Shown here in pieces: positions 60,857-64,000 of a DNA stretch of 64,000 nt (the first letter of the stretch is position 1; each line of letters opens with the position of its first letter). Made by a program: the position numbers and the translations under genes. The notes beneath the pieces are model-generated. The model worked only from the letters and a program-made list of their open reading frames with translations. It was not told where the DNA came from and ran no database searches. Source of the stretch: Deinococcus deserti VCD115 (GTDB taxonomy: Bacteria > Deinococcota > Deinococci > Deinococcales > Deinococcaceae); the NCBI RefSeq assembly GCF_000020685.1, contig NC_012526.1, positions 1,032,001 to 1,096,000 of the forward strand, read 5' to 3'.

Positions 60857-62269
60857 ATGACACAGACCCTCAACGCCCAGATTGTCGTCCAGGAGCTGAA
60901 TGCCGACCTGGACACCCCCGTGACCGCTTACCTGAAAGTTGCTCAGGGTGAAACCGTTTCCTTTTTGCTGGAAAGTGTCGAAGCTGGTGAAAAGCTGGGG
61001 CGCTACTCGTTTATTGGCGTTGGCGAGCAGGGCACCTTCGTCTACCGGGACGGGCAGGTGCAGAGCAGTGGGGTATTCGGAGAGTTCAGCGGTCCGGAAG
61101 CCGACCCTCTGGCGCGGCTGTATCAGGTGACGGCGCGGTCGGTGGAGGTGCCTCAGGGACTGCCGGCTTTTGTGGGTGGCGCTGTGGGCTTCGCTGCCTA
61201 CGACATTATCCGCGCCTACGAGACGCTGCCGGACCAGAATCCAGACGAGCTCAATATCCCCGACGCCCTGTTTATTGCGCCGCGTGGCATGGTCATCTAT
61301 GACCATCTCAAGCACCGCCTGATCGCTGTGGCGACCGCAGAAAAGAAGGCTGAGGCTGACGCGATGCTGCGTGAACTGGTCTCCAGGCTGCGGGCTCCAC
61401 TGCCTGAGGTTCCGGGCCGTGAGCCTGCCCCCGCCCCTGAGTTCACCAGCAACTTCACGCCTGAGGGCTACATGGCTGCCGTAGAGAAAGCCCTTGACTA
61501 CATCCGTGCCGGGGACGTGTTTCAGGTGGTGCCCAGCCAGCGCTTCAGCGCAGACCTGACCGTACATCCCTTTGCGTTGTACCGGGCCTTGCGGCGCGTC
61601 AATCCCAGCCCGTACCTGGGGTATCTCGCGCTGGGAGACGTGACCCTGGTGGCCAGCAGCCCTGAGAGCCTGCTGCGCAGCGACGGGCATGAAGTCATCA
61701 CGCGGCCTATTGCCGGGACCCGGGTGCGCGGGCAGACGCCTGAGGCCGATAACGCCAACGCTGCCGAGCTGCTGGCCGATGAGAAGGAGCGGGCCGAGCA
61801 CCTGATGCTGGTGGACCTGGGACGCAACGATCTGGGGAAGGTCAGCGCTTATGGCAGTGTGCGCGTGCAGGACGCCTTCTCCGTCGAGCGCTACAGCCAC
61901 GTCATGCACATCGTTTCGACGGTTGCTGGCCAGCTTCGAAGCGGTCAGACCCCACTTCACGCCCTGGCCAGCGTGCTGCCGATGGGAACCGTCAGCGGCG
62001 CTCCCAAGATCCGGGCCATGGAAATCATCGACGAACTTGAGCCGGTCAGGCGCGGCCCGTACGGCGGCGCTTTCGGCTATATCGCCTTTGACGGCAGCCT
62101 CGACATGGCGCTGACCCTGCGCACGATGGTGATTGCCGGCGGAAGACTGCATATTCAGGCCGGTGCAGGCGTGGTTGCCGACAGTGACCCAGCCAGTGAG
62201 GAACTCGAGACCCGCAGCAAGGCCGCCGCGCTGATGCGTGCGGTCGAGCTTGCCGCTGGAGGGCTGTGA
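60857..62269 (+). CDS. trpE: Anthranilate synthase component I
   Basis: Converts chorismate to anthranilate using ammonia from TrpG. The 470 residues include the [19 protein letters not shown] motif (LLES, the tryptophan feedback site) near the N-terminus. The chorismate-binding domain has [28 protein letters not shown], the [11 protein letters not shown] loop and [17 protein letters not shown], then [17 protein letters not shown] lies a few bases before the ATG. It is the first structural gene of trpEGD, controlled by the attenuator just upstream, so both attenuation and feedback inhibition should act here. Confidence 0.97.
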   Translation: MTQTLNAQIVVQELNADLDTPVTAYLKVAQGETVSFLLESVEAGEKLGRYSFIGVGEQGTFVYRDGQVQSSGVFGEFSGPEADPLARLYQVTARSVEVPQGLPAFVGGAVGFAAYDIIRAYETLPDQNPDELNIPDALFIAPRGMVIYDHLKHRLIAVATAEKKAEADAMLRELVSRLRAPLPEVPGREPAPAPEFTSNFTPEGYMAAVEKALDYIRAGDVFQVVPSQRFSADLTVHPFALYRALRRVNPSPYLGYLALGDVTLVASSPESLLRSDGHEVITRPIAGTRVRGQTPEADNANAAELLADEKERAEHLMLVDLGRNDLGKVSAYGSVRVQDAFSVERYSHVMHIVSTVAGQLRSGQTPLHALASVLPMGTVSGAPKIRAMEIIDELEPVRRGPYGGAFGYIAFDGSLDMALTLRTMVIAGGRLHIQAGAGVVADSDPASEELETRSKAAALMRAVELAAGGL

Positions 62270-62342
62270 TGCTCATGGGCCAGGCCCGGCAGCACGGCAT
62301 ATTTCTCATCTGCCCAAGGACAACAAATATGACGGTGACCGC

Positions 62343-62966
62343 ATGACCCCGCTGCGAATCCTCCTGATCGACAACTACGACTCGTTTACCTACAACCTCG
62401 TGCAGTACCTCGGTGAGCTCGGGGCCGAGCTGACCGTCTGGCGCAACGACGCCTTCACACTCGACGACGTGCGGGCGCTGAATCCCGATGGCATTGTCGT
62501 GTCTCCTGGTCCCTGCACGCCGGCCGAGGCCGGGCAGAGCGTCGACGTGATCCGGGCTTTTGGCCCCAGTGTCCCCATGCTGGGCGTCTGCCTGGGACAC
62601 CAGAGCATCGGGGAGGCCTACGGCGCGCGGGTGGACCGGGCCATGCTGCCGGTTCACGGCAAAACCAGTCCGGTCCGGCATGACGGTCAGGACCTGTTTG
62701 CAGGACTGGAACAGGACGTCCGGGTGACCCGGTACCACTCTCTGGTGGTGCGTGACCTCCCCGAGGAGCTGCAGGCCACCGCCTGGACCACCGATCCCGA
62801 AGAAGAGGTCGTGATGGCGCTGCGCCACCGCGAGTACCCGGTCTATGGTCTGCAGTTCCATCCCGAAAGCATCGAGACCCAGGCCGGCATGGACATGCTG
62901 CGTAATTTCCTGGCCCTGGTGCGCGAACATCGGACCGTGTCCACACGCCCGGAGCAACAGGCATGA
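62343..62966 (+). CDS. trpG: Anthranilate synthase glutamine amidotransferase component
   Basis: Supplies ammonia to TrpE. The 207-residue class I amidotransferase has [19 protein letters not shown] at the N-terminus, the oxyanion and nucleophile motif [14 protein letters not shown] (catalytic Cys about 84) and FHPESIET with His and Glu of the triad near the C-terminus. The start at 62343 has a GGTGA four bases upstream; the longer frame has no family match. It lies 70 bases after trpE and overlaps trpD by four bases (ATGA). Confidence 0.96.
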   Translation: MTPLRILLIDNYDSFTYNLVQYLGELGAELTVWRNDAFTLDDVRALNPDGIVVSPGPCTPAEAGQSVDVIRAFGPSVPMLGVCLGHQSIGEAYGARVDRAMLPVHGKTSPVRHDGQDLFAGLEQDVRVTRYHSLVVRDLPEELQATAWTTDPEEEVVMALRHREYPVYGLQFHPESIETQAGMDMLRNFLALVREHRTVSTRPEQQA

Positions 62967-63967
62967 TTCATGCCCGACTGATGAACGGAGAAGTGCTCTC
63001 GCAGGCAGAGGCCGCCGCCTTCATGCACGAGGTCATGGAAGGCGGCATGAGCCCGGCGCGGCTCGCTGCTGCCCTGGCTGCGCTGAGGGTGCGTGGCGAA
63101 ACCCCCGAGGAGATCGCGGGATTCGCGCAGGCGATGCGCGCGAGTGCCGTGCGGGTGGAGGTGCGCCCACGCGAGGTACTGCTGGATGTGGTGGGTACCG
63201 GTGGCGACGGCGCGCACACCTTCAACATCAGCACGACCACCGTGTTTGTCCTGGCTGGTGCAGGGATTCCCATCGCCAAACACGGCAACCGCGCCGCAAG
63301 CAGCCGCTCAGGCAGCGCGGACGTCCTGGAAATGCTGGGCGTAAACCTGGACGCGGCTCCAGACGTTGTGGCAGGCGCCGTGAACGAACTGGGGATAGGT
63401 TTCATGTTTGCGCGCAACTACCATCCGGCGCTGCGGCATGCTGCGCCGGTCCGCGCCGATCTGGCTGCCCGCACGGTATTTAACATTCTGGGGCCGCTGG
63501 CTAATCCAGCCGGAGCCACCCACCTGCTGGTGGGCGTGTACAGCCCGCACCTGACGCGGGTGCTGGCCGAGGTGCTTCGGCTGCTGGGTACGCGGGGAGC
63601 CACGGTGGTGCACGGCGACGGGCTGGATGAATTCACGGTCTGCGGCCCGAATACGGTGACCGGCCTGCGGGACGGCGAACTGGTTGACCGGATCATTCAT
63701 CCTGAGGAGGCCGGGCTGTCTCAGCACCCCAAAGAAGCCATCGTGGGCGGTACACCGGCCGAGAACGCTGAGATCACCCGGGCTCTCCTGACCGGGGGGG
63801 GAACTGCGGCCCAGCGCGACATCGTGGCGCTCAATGCGGGCGCGGCCCTGCGAACGGTGGGACGCGTGGGCAGCATCCGCGAGGGGGTCGAGGTTGCCCG
63901 CGAGGTGATGAACGGCGGGCAGGGCTGGGACGTGTTGCAGCGCTATGCCACCTACACCCGCCGCTGA
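62963..63967 (+). CDS. trpD: Anthranilate phosphoribosyltransferase
   Basis: Transfers the phosphoribosyl group from PRPP to anthranilate. The 334 residues carry the glycine-rich PRPP loop [14 protein letters not shown] (about residues 77-90), [18 protein letters not shown] and the anthranilate-side [11 protein letters not shown], then [14 protein letters not shown]. Length and order fit the family. Coupled to trpG by a four-base overlap. trpC, trpF and trpBA do not follow within the last 33 bases of the window. Confidence 0.97.
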   Translation: MIHARLMNGEVLSQAEAAAFMHEVMEGGMSPARLAAALAALRVRGETPEEIAGFAQAMRASAVRVEVRPREVLLDVVGTGGDGAHTFNISTTTVFVLAGAGIPIAKHGNRAASSRSGSADVLEMLGVNLDAAPDVVAGAVNELGIGFMFARNYHPALRHAAPVRADLAARTVFNILGPLANPAGATHLLVGVYSPHLTRVLAEVLRLLGTRGATVVHGDGLDEFTVCGPNTVTGLRDGELVDRIIHPEEAGLSQHPKEAIVGGTPAENAEITRALLTGGGTAAQRDIVALNAGAALRTVGRVGSIREGVEVAREVMNGGQGWDVLQRYATYTRR

Positions 63968-64000
63968 GCAACACCCCGGAGAAGCAACTACAGCAGAGGA

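Noticed and set aside
62329..62346. A five-codon frame (MTVTA) overlapping the trpG start as ATGA
   Set aside because: Very short, with no -10 at leaderless distance and no ribosome-binding site; such overlaps arise easily by chance in front of an ATGA.

Overview
The window looks like a chromosomal segment of a Deinococcus species, or a very close relative. Three things point there: uniformly high GC with G/C-rich third codon positions; the gene families present (DUF1517, DUF4384/PEGA surface protein, YiaA-type small membrane protein, SWIM-SNF2 helicase, unusually short FtsI); and about nineteen genes whose start codon sits 5-7 bases after a TANNNT -10 element with no room for a ribosome-binding site. 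The last pattern matches the abundant leaderless mRNAs reported for Deinococcus. No replication origin, tRNA, rRNA operon, complete insertion sequence, CRISPR array or RDRM-like DNA-damage palindrome was recognised by eye.

Layout. 1-3.1 kb: a Gfo/Idh/MocA oxidoreductase, then an AT-rich foreign-looking island with a secreted lipase-like lipoprotein. 3.1-16.2 kb: clpS-clpA, a membrane-anchored LEA-like protein, a glycine-rich DUF1517 protein, an HNH nuclease, a PAP2 phosphatase, a BMP-type nucleoside/sugar ABC ATPase without permeases, an RhtA-like exporter, glycogen phosphorylase and pilC. 16.3-22.9 kb: tsaC-scpB, a DUF4388 protein, gatA, truB, an RsuA/RluB-type pseudouridine synthase, RNase P RNA and a DUF423 protein. 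23-26.3 kb: a short division cluster mraZ-rsmH-ftsL-ftsI with an MraZ box at its promoter. 26.3-30 kb: an AT-rich gap, a 3D-domain secreted protein, a FtsX/MacB-type permease and a DUF4384-PEGA exported protein. 30.1-38.7 kb: nudix hydrolase, mazG, a short-chain dehydrogenase, smpB followed by a degenerate amidase and a GerMN protein, then smc. 38.7-47.3 kb: 2H phosphoesterase, GH13 amylase, PEP carboxylase, YmdB-type phosphodiesterase, universal stress protein and peptidase U32. 47.3-57 kb: DUF402 protein, nucleotidyltransferase, an ABC exporter pair, YciI, a carboxynorspermidine/saccharopine dehydrogenase, a DinB-fold protein, aroA, small membrane proteins and a PQQ-type sugar dehydrogenase. 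57-64 kb: SWIM-SNF2 helicase and the trpEGD operon.

The most interesting signals are regulatory. (1) The trp operon carries a classical attenuator: a 15-codon leader peptide with four Trp codons, a pause hairpin, an alternative antiterminator and a rho-independent terminator, yet the leader peptide itself appears to be translated from a leaderless 5' end. (2) The SNF2 helicase is preceded by a 15-codon leaderless uORF whose stop overlaps the helicase's TTG start in TTGA, suggesting translational coupling. (3) Three TGGKA repeats at exact 10-bp spacing overlap the mraZ -35 region. (4) The amidase homologue next to smpB has lost most of the expected zinc ligands. No wholly new multi-gene system was evident; most of the window is ordinary housekeeping sequence.
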